Part shown: in pieces, positions 10,325 to 19,852 of the stretch | Layout: every line of letters begins with the position of its first letter | Numbering within the stretch: position 1 is the stretch's first letter | DNA from: CAVXHQ01 sp963761735 | GTDB taxonomy: Bacteria; Pseudomonadota; Alphaproteobacteria; Rhodobacterales; Rhodobacteraceae | Assembly (NCBI GenBank): GCA_963761735.1 | Contig: CAVXHQ010000001.1 | Location: forward strand, 1 to 64,000 | Reading direction: 5' to 3' | Length of the DNA: 64,000 bases | Notes under the pieces: model-generated | Told to the model about the DNA's origin: nothing | The model's database searches: none | Seen by the model: only the letters and a program-made list of their open reading frames with translations | Made by a program: the position numbers and the translations under genes

Positions 10325-10762
10325 ATGCAAAGTCTCATCCCCGCCGTCCTCGTTCCCGCCGCACTTCTCCTTGGGGCCTGCGTGCCCGACGGCGACAGCG
10401 CCCGCACCGGCGGCGAGATCGTACTGCCCGACGGCGCACTTGCCTTCGCGACCGATTGCGCCGCCTGCCACGGCCCGGCGGCACGAGGCGATGGCCCGCT
10501 GGCCGCAACGCTCAGCCAGCACCCGCCCGACCTGACGCAGTTGTCCGCGCGCGCAGGCGGTTCGTTCCCCCGCGATTACGTTTATGCCACGATCGACGGC
10601 TTTGACCGGGGTGCGCATTTCGCCCCCGACATGCCGGCATTTGGCGGCGGCGATCTGGGCCCCACCATCATCGTCGAAGGCGCGGATGGCGCGGCCACCC
10701 CGGTCCCCGCGCGTCTTCTCGCGCTGGCAGACTATCTTCAGACGCTGCAAACCGTCCCCTGA
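10325..10762 (+). CDS. Lipoprotein c-type cytochrome
   Basis: This 145-residue protein has a lipoprotein signal ending LLLGAC. A single haem-binding CAACH follows at about residue 42. A candidate axial methionine is in FAPDMPAFGGGDLG (~residue 105). The last helix (ARLLALADYLQTLQ) fits a class I cytochrome c fold. It is probably a periplasmic membrane-tethered electron carrier; partner unknown. The downstream gene is separated by a repeat-rich leader. Confidence 0.8.
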   Translation: MQSLIPAVLVPAALLLGACVPDGDSARTGGEIVLPDGALAFATDCAACHGPAARGDGPLAATLSQHPPDLTQLSARAGGSFPRDYVYATIDGFDRGAHFAPDMPAFGGGDLGPTIIVEGADGAATPVPARLLALADYLQTLQTVP

Positions 10763-10849
10763 GGTGGGCACGCCCACAGTTGACAGCGCGCCACCCGACC
10801 TGCCATTCAAAGAAACGCCCGCGTTTTTTCCGGGGCGTCCGGGCATTTT

Positions 10850-10933
10850 GACCCGATCATTGCGACCCGACTATTCAGACCCGATCATTATGACCGGACT
10901 ATTCAGACCCAAATATTCCGACCCAAATATTCT
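10850..10933 (+). repeat. Six tandem 14-bp direct repeats upstream of the 10947 gene
   Basis: Six contiguous 14-base units start at 10850, 10864, 10878, 10892, 10906 and 10920. The first is GACCCGATCATTGC and the last two are GACCCAAATATTCC and GACCCAAATATTCT. Units 1-2 and 3-4 also form a near-identical 28-base pair. The array ends 13 bases before the start codon at 10947, so it covers the promoter/leader. It contains no stop in the frame read through from upstream. Confidence 0.85.
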
Positions 10934-10946
10934 GAAAGGTATTCCG

Positions 10947-11882
10947 ATGCTGAAACAGGCTCTTCTCGGCACTACATTTGCGCTGTCCGCCACCGCCCTT
11001 GCCGCCCAGTCCACCACAGGTCTCACTCTGTCGAGCCTCAAGACCTATGCCTATGCATCGGTCGTCAACTGGTCCGAGCGGGACTGGCGGCCCAGCGGCG
11101 TCGAAGAGATCATCGCGGTCGACGGCATGGTCCTGCTCGACGTGCGCGCGGTCTTCGATGTGCCCTGGACCGAGGACCTGTCGCGCCTGTCGATATCCTC
11201 GTCCGACATCATGCTGATCCTGCCCGACGGCACGGAAATCCAGTCGTTCGGATCCTATGAATACTGGGGGATGTTCCACGCCAACGCCGCGTCGGCCTCC
11301 GCCTCGCGGCCCCGCGATTTCCCCGAAGAGGATCGGGACCTCTATTATCATTCCGTGTTCCTCGTCCCCGAGGACACCACGACGGCAACCCTGCGCCTGC
11401 CGGCCGACGATGGCGAACCCGGCTGGGAAGGCCCCGTCGAGGTGCCCAGCCTCAGCGCCGAACAGGACGCGGCGATGTTTGCGGAATTCACCGTCACCGA
11501 CGTCGGGATTCTGGGGCAACTCGATCTCGAGGACGGGCGGGACAGCCGCGCCTTCACCTCGACGATCCCCGCGCCCGCGGGTTACATCTTTGCCGATCTG
11601 GAGATCGACATTCTCGCCTTCGCCGCGAACGAATTCGACGGCGACGGGCGGTTTTACTGGCACACCTACGATTTCCGGCTCGTCGGGCCGGAGGGGCAGA
11701 CCTATCCGCTTATCGGCGAGCGTTTCATCGACAAACTGCTGGATGCGCAGTTCAGCGGCGTCAGCGTCGGCGACACCGCCGACCGTCGCGCGATCTGGAT
11801 GATACCCGAGGGCACGATGACCGCGACGCTGATGTTCGGCCAGACGGCGGTGACCGAGGTCACGCTCGGCGGTGGCCCGTAG
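10947..11882 (+). CDS. Secreted hypothetical protein
   Basis: The 311-residue protein has a signal peptide (MLKQALLGTTFALSATALAA). The mature region looks like beta-sandwich repeats: VDGMVLLDVRAVFDVPW, IMLILPDGTEIQSFGSYEYW, YIFADLEIDILAFAAN and IPEGTMTATLMFG. No catalytic motif is recognised. The ATG at 10947 is chosen over the longer open frame because the signal peptide begins there and the upstream extension is translated repeat sequence. The six-unit repeat array immediately upstream suggests unusual control. Confidence 0.6.
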   Translation: MLKQALLGTTFALSATALAAQSTTGLTLSSLKTYAYASVVNWSERDWRPSGVEEIIAVDGMVLLDVRAVFDVPWTEDLSRLSISSSDIMLILPDGTEIQSFGSYEYWGMFHANAASASASRPRDFPEEDRDLYYHSVFLVPEDTTTATLRLPADDGEPGWEGPVEVPSLSAEQDAAMFAEFTVTDVGILGQLDLEDGRDSRAFTSTIPAPAGYIFADLEIDILAFAANEFDGDGRFYWHTYDFRLVGPEGQTYPLIGERFIDKLLDAQFSGVSVGDTADRRAIWMIPEGTMTATLMFGQTAVTEVTLGGGP

Positions 11883-11900
11883 GGCACACGGGCGCTGCGT

Positions 11901-12581
11901 TCATGACGCGGGGCCATCGCAGATCCCGTCCGGCTCGATGCCGTCCCACGGCAGGTAGATCTGGGACGCCAGCGGGCGGTCGAGGGGCGGCAGGTCGAAG
12001 GCGTCGGTGAGCAGATCGTGCAAGCGCGACGTCCGGTCCGCCTCCGGCGCCAGCGCGCGGCAGCAGATGTATTCCTCGACGATGGACCCCTGCTGCTCAT
12101 AGCCGAAGGACATGAAATCGGCGCTCGTGTCGGGATCGAACAGGTAGGGATCGGCGGAGCCCAGATGCTCGAATGCGGCGCGCAGCGGGTGATAGCCGGT
12201 GCGCGCGCGGTTTTTCCATTGCCAGACGTGCACCATCTCGTGCGCGAACAGCATCGCGTCGGGCAGGTAGATGGCGTCGGGATAATCGGGCAGGAAATCG
12301 CTCCGATAGACCCGGTCGAGGTAATAGACGTCGTTGAAGATCGTCATCGCATGGGTGCCGACGCGGACGGTGGGGCCCTCGGGGGGCGGATAGATACGTT
12401 GCTGACAGGTCAGGCGGGGGCGTGCCTGAATCGTGCGCGGCATAGCGGAGGCGAGCCCATCGTGGAAGCGGGCGGCGAAGTTCGCGGTGGGGCCCTGGAA
12501 ATCGGTCAGAAACGCGGTCTCGCCCTCGGAGAGGGGGCGACCGCAGGCGGCGAGGAGGAGGAGGGCGAGGAGGGGGCGCAT
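11901..12581 (-). CDS. Lipoprotein with HExxH-like motif
   Basis: The 226-residue protein starts with a lipobox (LLALLLLAACG). At about residue 112 it carries MLFAHEMVHVWQW. The HEMVH matches the HExxH zinc-metallopeptidase signature, with a possible third ligand in SIVEEYICC about 55 residues later. A Cys (LTCQQRIYPP) and the CC pair could form disulphides. It is likely a periplasmic membrane-anchored protein, possibly a peptidase; activity is inferred from the motif only. Confidence 0.6.
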   Translation of the reverse strand: MRPLLALLLLAACGRPLSEGETAFLTDFQGPTANFAARFHDGLASAMPRTIQARPRLTCQQRIYPPPEGPTVRVGTHAMTIFNDVYYLDRVYRSDFLPDYPDAIYLPDAMLFAHEMVHVWQWKNRARTGYHPLRAAFEHLGSADPYLFDPDTSADFMSFGYEQQGSIVEEYICCRALAPEADRTSRLHDLLTDAFDLPPLDRPLASQIYLPWDGIEPDGICDGPAS

Positions 12582-12742
12582 GGGGAGAAACTAACGAACG
12601 AGCAGCCGATGTGGAAGCGAATGATCTTCAAGTGTTTCAAAAATCTCGCGCACGACTTCAAATCCGGATATCACCCTCATTGGCTGTTTTCCAATTCTTG
12701 GGCCTGTGTTTGCATGACGGGACAGTGATTGGGGAGAAATCG

Positions 12743-14078
12743 ATGGAGCGCCCGGAATATCTCAGCAGAGGCTCGTCAGCGCGCCTCTTTCCTGTCCTTG
12801 CGACTACATCCAAAGAGGGACGGACGACTTCGATTTTCCTGTCGTGTCTGACGGCGGTAGAAGAGTTCAGATCGGAAGCTTTTGGGGAGCCTTGGAGTTC
12901 GTGTCGGTGCGCGCACCAGATTTTCGGCTTTTACCGAAGTATCATTTGCCAAGTCTACGGTGAGCCTGACAGATCGGCCCGATGGTCTGATTATCGTGAC
13001 AAACGGGAAAAAGGAGTGGCGCGCCCTTGTCGAAGCGAAGGTTGGTAAGGCAGAGTTAAGTGTCGAGCAGATCGAGAAGTATCGCCTCTTAGCGAAAGAG
13101 CAGGGTATCGATTGCGTACTTACTTTATCGAATAATTTTGCTGCGTCCCCGCAGCATCATCCACTTTCCGACGGACTCAATAAGAGGCTAAAGGTGCCTG
13201 TCTTTCACTGGTCGTGGATGAAGGTGCAGACTGTCGCCGATATGCTTGTGACGAATGACGGTATCGCGGACTATAATCAGGCTTTCCTTCTGAAAGAATT
13301 TATACGCTTTTTGTCGCACGAGAGTGCGGGGGTTCAGGGCTTTACGCGAATGCCGAAAGAATGGACAGAACTCGTCCGTCGGGCAACGACAAGTACTAAA
13401 ATAGCAATCGGATCGTCGGAAACAGATATCGTTGCACGAGCGTGGCAGCAAGAGATGCGTGATCTTACATTGCAACTTTCGCGCAAACTCGAGGTTGAGG
13501 TCGTCGAAAGGTTGCCGAGAAAGCTCCAGCAATCTGCTGGGGAGAGGGTCAAGGCTGATATCGTTTCACTATCGGAAAATAACGCACTGAGAAGTACGTT
13601 GGAAATTCCCGATGTTGCGTCGCCGATTGACATCGTTGCCGATCTCAAGGGACGATCAATCCGGGTTTCGATGACGTTGAAGGCTCCCGACGATAAGGTC
13701 AGTTCAAAAGCACGTCTAAATTGGCTGTTGCGTCAGATTGAAACGGCGCCAAGTGATGATGTCTATATATCTTTCAAATGGCCCGGGCGCAGTGCCGATA
13801 CAACTTGTGTTCTTCGGCAGGCAATTGCTGACCCTGCCGTTGTTGATCGGGATCGAGAACACCTCGCCGTCGTCGGTTTTGAGGTTTTCTGGCTTAAAGA
13901 AATGGGTGCGAAATTCTCGCAGCAATCGACGTTCATTGTCGAACTGGAATCTTTTGTGCCTCTGTTCTACAGCAAGATCGGACAAAAGCTAACGTCCTAT
14001 GTCCCTAAGGCGCCGAAAATAAAATTGATGTTCGATGTTCCAAAGTCGCACGATGATGACGGCAACGTGGCGGATTGA
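12743..14078 (+). pseudogene. PD-(D/E)XK-like hypothetical protein, single frameshift
   Basis: The start MERPEYLSRGSSARLFPVLA is in one frame to ~12885, then the adjacent frame runs to the stop. The joined protein is about 445 residues. Residues ~85-110 show RPDGLIIV followed by EWRALVEAKVG, the spacing of a PD-(D/E)XK nuclease core. Downstream are a conserved RFLSHESAGVQGFTRMPKEW segment and an all-beta C-terminal half. The break lies at TTTTGGGG (12882-12889) and is mended by one extra base. Codon use is visibly more AT-rich than neighbouring genes, suggesting transfer. A defence or stress role is possible but unproven. Confidence 0.65.
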
Positions 14079-14124
14079 ATCCGCAGTATTTCCATATTCT
14101 CAGCGCAATACTGACCATCAGCAA

Positions 14125-16083
14125 TTAAACATCCAACTCCTCCACAAACCTTGCATTCGCCTGAATATACTCGAACCGCAACTCCGGCTTCTTGCCCATC
14201 AGCCGCTCTACCAGATCCGCCGTCTCGCCCGGCTCGTCGTCCTGCAACGACACGCGGATCAGCTTGCGCGTCGCCGGGTCCATCGTCGTCTCCTTCAAAT
14301 CCTTGGCGTCCATCTCGCCCAGTCCCTTGAACCGCTGCACGTCGATTTTCCCCTTGCCGCCCAGCCCCCTGGCCATCCACAGATCCTTTTCGGCGTCGTC
14401 CGCCACATACAGCCGCTTTGCCCCCTGCGTCAGCCGGTACAGCGGCGGGCAGGCCAGATACAGGTGGCCCGCGTCGATCATCGGCCGCATCTGGGTAAAG
14501 AAGAACGTCATCAGCAGCGCGGCGATATGCGCGCCGTCGACGTCCGCGTCGGTCATGATGATGATCTTGTCATAGCGCAGATCGTCGAGCACGAACCGCG
14601 TTCCCATCCCGCATCCCAGCGCCTCGCACAGGTCGCTGATTTCGGCGTTGGTCGTGAGTTTCGACGACGCCGCGCCCAGCACGTTCAGGATCTTGCCCTT
14701 CAGCGGCAGCAGCGCCTGCGTCTTGCGATCCCGCGCGCCCTTGCCCGATCCCCCCGCCGAATCCCCCTCGACGATGAACAATTCGGTCCCGTGCCGCGAT
14801 TTCGACGTGCAATCCGTCAGCTTGCCGGGCAGGCGCAGCTTCTTGGTCGCCGATTTGCGCGCGGTTTCCTTTTCCTGACGGCGGCGCAGCCGTTCCTCGG
14901 CCCGCAGCACGAGGAAATCGAGGATCGCGCCCGCCGATTTGGTGTCGGCGGCCAGCCAGTTGTCGAAATGGTCGCGCACAGAGCCTTCGACCAGACGCGC
15001 GGCGTCCGAGGTTGCCAGCCGGTCCTTGGTCTGGCCCACGAATTCCGGCTCAGCGATGAAACACGACACCAGCGCGCAGCCCCCCGCCATCAGATCGTCG
15101 CGGGTGATGTCGCGCGCCTTGCGGTTGCTGGTCAGCTCGCCGTAGGCGCGGATGCCCTTGAGGATCGCGGCCCAAAAGCCCGCCTCGTGGGTGCCGCCTT
15201 CTGGCGTGGGAACCGTGTTGCAATAAGACTGGATAAACCCGTCGCGCGCGGGCGTCCAGTTCACGGCCCATTCCACCTTGCCCGGCACGTTGAATTTGCC
15301 GGCGAATTCCACCGTTCCGGCAAAGGGCTTGTCCGCATAGGTAGTGGCCCCGCCCAGCGTTTCGCCCAGATAATCGGCCAGGCCGCCGGGAAAGTGGAAC
15401 ACCGCCTCGACGGCCGTGTCGCCCTCGGGTATCGCCGATTTCCAGCGGATTTCGACGCCCGAAAACAGATAGGCCTTCGAGCGGACCATCTTGATCAGCC
15501 GCGCCGGTCTGAACCTGTGCGCGCCAAAGATATCGGCGTCCGCATGAAAGGTGACGCGGGTGCCTTTCCAGTTCGTGGCCGTGCCCACGACCTCGACGGG
15601 CCCCAAGGGCTTGCCCCGCGAAAACCGTTGTTCGTGCACCTGCCGGTCGCGGGCGACCTGCACCACCATGCTGTCCGACAGCGCGTTGACGACGGATGCG
15701 CCCACCCCGTGCAGACCGCCCGATGTCTGATAGGCCTTGCCCGAAAACTTGCCGCCCGCGTGCAGGGTACACAGGATCACCTCGAGGGCGGATTTATCCG
15801 GAAACTTCGGATGCGGGTCGACGGGAATGCCGCGTCCGTTGTCGCGCACAGTCACCGAATAATCGGCGTGAAGCTCGACCTCGATCCGCGTTGCATGGCC
15901 CGCCACGGCCTCGTCCATCGAATTGTCGAGAACCTCGGCCACGAGGTGATGCAACGCCCGCTCGTCCGTGCCGCCGATGTACATGCCGGGACGTTTGCGG
16001 ACCGGCTCGAGGCCCTCGAGAACCTCGATCGACGAGGCGTCATAGGTTTGCGCGCCGTCGCCGCCAAAAAGATCGTCCGCCAT
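14125..16083 (-). CDS. parE: DNA topoisomerase IV subunit B
   Basis: The 652-residue GHKL ATPase subunit of the decatenase begins MADDLFGGDGAQTYDASSIE. The ATP-binding motifs are EVLDNSMDEAVAGHA, VRDNGRGIPVD and GGLHGVGASVVNALS. The TOPRIM motifs are ELFIVEGDSAGGSGKGARDR and IIIMTDADVDGAHI. The end is MGKKPELRFEYIQANARFVE. The open frame continues upstream of 16083, but that extension is only the antisense of the GST gene, so ATG 16083 is the start. Length is normal for alphaproteobacterial ParE. Confidence 0.95.
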   Translation of the reverse strand: MADDLFGGDGAQTYDASSIEVLEGLEPVRKRPGMYIGGTDERALHHLVAEVLDNSMDEAVAGHATRIEVELHADYSVTVRDNGRGIPVDPHPKFPDKSALEVILCTLHAGGKFSGKAYQTSGGLHGVGASVVNALSDSMVVQVARDRQVHEQRFSRGKPLGPVEVVGTATNWKGTRVTFHADADIFGAHRFRPARLIKMVRSKAYLFSGVEIRWKSAIPEGDTAVEAVFHFPGGLADYLGETLGGATTYADKPFAGTVEFAGKFNVPGKVEWAVNWTPARDGFIQSYCNTVPTPEGGTHEAGFWAAILKGIRAYGELTSNRKARDITRDDLMAGGCALVSCFIAEPEFVGQTKDRLATSDAARLVEGSVRDHFDNWLAADTKSAGAILDFLVLRAEERLRRRQEKETARKSATKKLRLPGKLTDCTSKSRHGTELFIVEGDSAGGSGKGARDRKTQALLPLKGKILNVLGAASSKLTTNAEISDLCEALGCGMGTRFVLDDLRYDKIIIMTDADVDGAHIAALLMTFFFTQMRPMIDAGHLYLACPPLYRLTQGAKRLYVADDAEKDLWMARGLGGKGKIDVQRFKGLGEMDAKDLKETTMDPATRKLIRVSLQDDEPGETADLVERLMGKKPELRFEYIQANARFVEELDV

Positions 16084-16277
16084 GTGCTCTGCCCGTCCTG
16101 TAAACCGGATCGCCTGGTGCGATTTTCCCCGAGTGACCTGTTTTGCATGACCGCAGCCGACGGGCAACGGGGCGCCGCGCCGTCGCGACACCCGAAAAGG
16201 CAGAGGCGCTGCCCGGCAGTGATGTGCAAAGAGGGGGAGGCGCGGTCCGGCGGCGTCAGGCAAACGGACCGCTGCGC

Positions 16278-16925
16278 CTAGGGGTTGGGGTCCGCCGGTT
16301 CGGCGTTGCGCCGCGCCATCATCGCCACAAAGGCGGGGCGCGCCTGACAGGCCCGCAGCCAGCGCTGAACGCTGCCATGGCCTTCGATCAGGCCGGTGCG
16401 TGGCTGCGCGTACCGCAGGCATTCGGCGACGGCGATATCGGCGGCGGTGAACCGGCCGCCGACGAAATGCCCCTGCGCCGACAGGTGCCTGTCCATCACC
16501 GCCAGGGGCCGGGAAAGGGCGGTCGCGGCCTCTTTCAGGGCCGCGGCATCCGGATCGGCGGCATATTGAATGCGCAGGGCAGGCGCCTCGACGGCACTCA
16601 GCGCATAGAATGCCCATTGCATCATCCGGGCGGCCTCTGCGTCGTCCCGCGGTCCGAACGGTCCTGCATCGCGGGCCAGATGCAGCAGGATCGCCATCGA
16701 TTCGGTTAGCACGAGGGCGCCGGCCTCGTAGACCGGTATCGCGCCCTGCGGGCTCAGCGCCAGAAACTCCGGTGTTGTCGTGTTCATCGGGGCACCGTCG
16801 GCGCCGGGGTCTGACAGCCTGTACCCCTGCACGACGGGGATCAGATCGAGGGCAATCCCCGCCTCGGCCGCGAGCCACAACGGACGGGTGGCACGGCTGC
16901 GATAGACACCATACAGTCTGCCCAT
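16278..16925 (-). CDS. Glutathione S-transferase family protein
   Basis: About 215 residues from MGRLYGVYRSRATRPLWLAA; an ATG at 16946 is the alternative start. The N-terminal thioredoxin-like half contains the substrate-side cis-Pro region QGAIPVYEAGALVLTESMAI. The all-alpha C-terminal half carries the N-capping box region FTAADIAVAECL. These are standard GST landmarks; the substrate is unknown. It lies divergent to the epimerase gene at 17016. Confidence 0.85.
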   Translation of the reverse strand: MGRLYGVYRSRATRPLWLAAEAGIALDLIPVVQGYRLSDPGADGAPMNTTTPEFLALSPQGAIPVYEAGALVLTESMAILLHLARDAGPFGPRDDAEAARMMQWAFYALSAVEAPALRIQYAADPDAAALKEAATALSRPLAVMDRHLSAQGHFVGGRFTAADIAVAECLRYAQPRTGLIEGHGSVQRWLRACQARPAFVAMMARRNAEPADPNP

Positions 16926-17015
16926 GGATCGGCTCCTTGTCTTCAAGGTGCGGCGCGCACCGCGTCGTTACGGCACCGGTCTACGTGAAAACACTCAGGG
17001 ATCGAAGAGGCAGAC

Positions 17016-17906
17016 ATGCGGATTTTGTTTACAGGCGGTTCGGGCAAGGCGGGGCGCTATGCCGTCGCACATCTGGTGGAGCAGGGGCACACCGTCACCA
17101 ACGTCGATCTGGTGCCCCTGCGGCATCCCGGCGTTGCCGATCTGTGCGTCGATCTGACGAACGCGGGTCAGGTGTTCAACGTACTGTCGTCTTTTGCCCA
17201 CGGCAGCGACCTCGACGCAGGCGGGCCACCACCGGCCTATGACGCCGTGGTGCATTTTGCCGCCATCCCCAGCCTGCTGCTGCGGCCCGATACGACGACG
17301 TTTCAGACCAACGCGATCAGCACCTACAACGTGCTCGATGCCGCGACGAAACTCGGCGTGCCCAAGGTTATCTTCGCGTCGAGCGAGACGACATACGGCA
17401 TCTGTTTCGCCAGCGGCGAGATGAAACCCGCCTATATCCCCGTCGATGAAGAGCACCCCACGGTGCCGCACGACAGCTATGCGATGTCGAAGGTGGTGAA
17501 CGAGGCCACCGCCCGGTCGTTTCAGGCGCGCACGGGCATCGACATCTATGGATTGCGCATCAACAACGTCATCGAACCCTCTGAGTACGAGGAAAAATTT
17601 CCGGCATTCTGTGCCGATGCATCGCTGCGGCGGCGCAATATCTTTGGCTATATCGACGCGCGCGATCTGGGGCATATGGTGGAGTGTTGCCTGCGCACGG
17701 ACGGTCTTGGGTACGAGGTGTTCAACGTCGCCAACGGCGATACCTCCGTAGGAATGCCATCGGAAGAGATCGCGGCGACGTTCTATGACGGGGTGCCGAT
17801 CAAGACGCCGATGTCAGGGCACGAGACGTTCTATTCCATCGCCAAGGCCAGACGTCTGGTCGGATTTGCACCGCAACATGGCTGGCGGCATCTGATGGAT
17901 GCCTGA
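17016..17906 (+). CDS. NAD(P)-dependent epimerase/dehydratase (extended SDR)
   Basis: The 296-residue Rossmann protein has the nucleotide motif TGGSGKAGRYA at the N-terminus. The catalytic Ser region is FASSETTYG and the YxxxK is DSYAMSKVVNEATA. Roseobacter and rhizobial homologues are annotated as sugar-nucleotide epimerases or uronate dehydrogenases; the substrate cannot be fixed from sequence. It is divergently arranged with the GST gene. Confidence 0.85.
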   Translation: MRILFTGGSGKAGRYAVAHLVEQGHTVTNVDLVPLRHPGVADLCVDLTNAGQVFNVLSSFAHGSDLDAGGPPPAYDAVVHFAAIPSLLLRPDTTTFQTNAISTYNVLDAATKLGVPKVIFASSETTYGICFASGEMKPAYIPVDEEHPTVPHDSYAMSKVVNEATARSFQARTGIDIYGLRINNVIEPSEYEEKFPAFCADASLRRRNIFGYIDARDLGHMVECCLRTDGLGYEVFNVANGDTSVGMPSEEIAATFYDGVPIKTPMSGHETFYSIAKARRLVGFAPQHGWRHLMDA

Positions 17907-18219
17907 TCCCGCATGTCGTGGGCTGCATGGACGCCCCTACGAGGCCTAATATAATACAAATACATTATGTTGGGCGCCTTACTTAATGCAATGAATTAGG
18001 TAAGAATTGTAACTTATTGTATAAAAACAGATACACGGAAGAAAGCTCCCTCGGCGGCGCCGATGCGGAGGGTCAAAGTGAGCGTTGGACATCGGTAACG
18101 GGCACCTCGGCGCTTGGCCCGTCGCACATGTACGCGCCAGCGACGGTCGGCGTAACGATGCCGGTCCGGATGCGCGCCGTCCATTGCGGGGGCCGGTTGG
18201 CTGGCGTAAATCGGGCTTC
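17907..18219. promoter_or_regulatory. AT-rich leader of the metal-transport gene pair
   Basis: About 310 bases without a gene. Bases 17945-18040 are sharply AT-rich against a high-GC background (AATATAATACAAATACATTA, then TTGTAACTTATTGTATAAAA). This is the only such segment in the neighbourhood and lies upstream of a DUF1007/NicO exporter pair. A metal-responsive promoter is likely, but I could not settle on a symmetric operator. Confidence 0.4.
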
Positions 18220-18870
18220 ATGAAACATCTCGTCCTTGGCGCGGCTCTTGCCGTCGCCCCCTCGATCGCCGATGCCCATCCGCACATCTTCGTGCGCGCG
18301 ACGGTATCCGTTACCCTCGACGCGGAGGGGGCGCTGACGGCGGTGCGGCTGGTGTGGGAATACGACGACCTGTTTTCGCTGCTGCTGACCACCGATCTGG
18401 ACATCGACATGGACGGCGATCTGGTTTTGACGCCCGAAGAGTCGGAGATCCTTACGGCCGCCGTCCTCGACTGGCCCCTCGATTTTACGGGTGATCTGAC
18501 GGTCTTGCGCAGCGACGGGTCCGAGGCCGTCCTCGGGCCTCGCGAGGGGGCGAGCGCCGCGATGACCGACGGCATCGTTTTCGAGAGCCATCTGCGCAGC
18601 CCTGTCGTGCCGGTGGCGGCGCCTTTTGCGGTGCAGGTGTTCGACCCCTATTATTACGTCGCCTATGAAATTGCGGACGATATCACCGTCGACGGCCCCG
18701 AAGGCTGTCGCGCGACGTTGCAAAAGGCCGACTACGAGGCGGCGTCGTCCCTCGTGCAGACCTTGCTCGGCGGGCGCGACCCGGGCGATGTCGGCGTGGA
18801 CGAAGAGTTTCCCGCAGTGGGCGCCGCCTTTACCGACACCGTCAACGTGACGTGTTCGCCTTCGCCATGA
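18220..18870 (+). CDS. DUF1007 family periplasmic protein
   Basis: About 216 residues with a signal peptide (MKHLVLGAALAVAPSIADA) followed directly by the family hallmark HPHIFV. The DUF1007 body includes LVWEYDDLFSLLL and FDPYYYVAYEI. The family sits next to NicO/RcnA-type exporters, as here, and is thought to assist divalent-metal handling in the periplasm. ATG 18220 is preferred to the upstream in-frame start because the signal peptide begins there. It overlaps the next gene by 19 bases. Confidence 0.85.
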   Translation: MKHLVLGAALAVAPSIADAHPHIFVRATVSVTLDAEGALTAVRLVWEYDDLFSLLLTTDLDIDMDGDLVLTPEESEILTAAVLDWPLDFTGDLTVLRSDGSEAVLGPREGASAAMTDGIVFESHLRSPVVPVAAPFAVQVFDPYYYVAYEIADDITVDGPEGCRATLQKADYEAASSLVQTLLGGRDPGDVGVDEEFPAVGAAFTDTVNVTCSPSP

Positions 18871-19802
18871 CCGGTGTCACCGGCCTCTTGCGTCTCGCGA
18901 CCTGGACAATGGCGGCGCTGGCGCTGGCGGCGGCCCTGTATATCTGGGGATTTGGCGGACAGGACGCGATCGCGCGCGCGGCGGCACAGGCCCAGCACGA
19001 CGTGCAGAACGCGATGGCTGCGGCCCTGCGCGCCCTGCGCGCCGGTGAGGTGGGGGCGATGACCGGCCTTTGGGCGCTGTGCTTTGCCTATGGGTTTTTT
19101 CATGCGGCGGGTCCGGGTCACGGCAAGGTGGTGATCGGTGGCTATGGTCTGGGGCGCCGGGTGCCGTTGCGGCGGCTGGCGGGCCTCGCTGCGGCGAGTT
19201 CGCTGGTGCAGGCGGCCATGGCCGTCGTGCTCGTCTATGGCGGCATCGCCCTGCTGGGATACAGCCGCCAACAGATGCAGGGCCTCGCCGACGGCACCAT
19301 GGCGCAGCTGAGTTATGCGCTGATCGGCGGTCTGGGTCTGTGGCTTTTGGGACGGGGCGTCCGGGGTGTCTGGCGAACCGCCCGCCGCATCCCCGCGGCG
19401 ACACACAATCAGGGGCACGACCATGACGGCGGGCATGACGGCAGCTGCGGCCACGCCCACGGGCCATCGGTGGATCAGGCGGCATCGGTCCGCTCGCTGC
19501 GCGACGCGGTGATGGTGATCGGCGTGATCGCGGTGCGACCCTGCACCGGGGCGCTGTTCCTGCTGATCCTGACCTGGCGTCTGGGCCTCGATGCGGCGGG
19601 CATCGCCGGGGCGTTCGTCATGGGCCTGGGAACCGCGACGATCACCGTGCTGGTGGCGGTGGCCTCGGTGTCGCTGCGCGAAAGCGCGCTGATGCAGGCG
19701 GCAACCGGCACCGGCGTGGCCCGGATGCTGGCGCTGATCGAGGTGCTGGCGGGCGCGGTCGTCGTCGCGGTGGCGGGTCAGCTTCTCTGGCAGGCGCTGT
19801 AG
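18852..19802 (+). CDS. NicO-family nickel/cobalt (or zinc) transporter
   Basis: The 316-residue membrane protein has about six helices. It shows the family motif FFHAAGPGHGKVVIGGYGLG (~residue 85) and a His/Asp-rich cytoplasmic loop (HDHDGGHDGSCGHAHG, ~residue 195). A second conserved half contains AVRPCTGALFLLILTW. These are features of NicO/RcnA divalent-metal exporters. It is translationally coupled to the DUF1007 gene. Confidence 0.88.
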   Translation: MFAFAMTGVTGLLRLATWTMAALALAAALYIWGFGGQDAIARAAAQAQHDVQNAMAAALRALRAGEVGAMTGLWALCFAYGFFHAAGPGHGKVVIGGYGLGRRVPLRRLAGLAAASSLVQAAMAVVLVYGGIALLGYSRQQMQGLADGTMAQLSYALIGGLGLWLLGRGVRGVWRTARRIPAATHNQGHDHDGGHDGSCGHAHGPSVDQAASVRSLRDAVMVIGVIAVRPCTGALFLLILTWRLGLDAAGIAGAFVMGLGTATITVLVAVASVSLRESALMQAATGTGVARMLALIEVLAGAVVVAVAGQLLWQAL

Positions 19803-19852
19803 GCGTCATGCCACCACTTTACCCGGCGCAACGCCGGGCGTAGGGCACCGGC

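Noticed and set aside
10850..10933. Repeat array as a CRISPR
   Set aside because: Units abut without spacers and are only 14 bp long; no cas genes nearby.
14035..16281. 748-residue plus-strand ORF
   Set aside because: Arg/His-rich shadow of parE, without family features.
16084..16878. N-terminal extension of the parE reading frame
   Set aside because: It is the antisense shadow of the GST gene; family homology begins at 16083.
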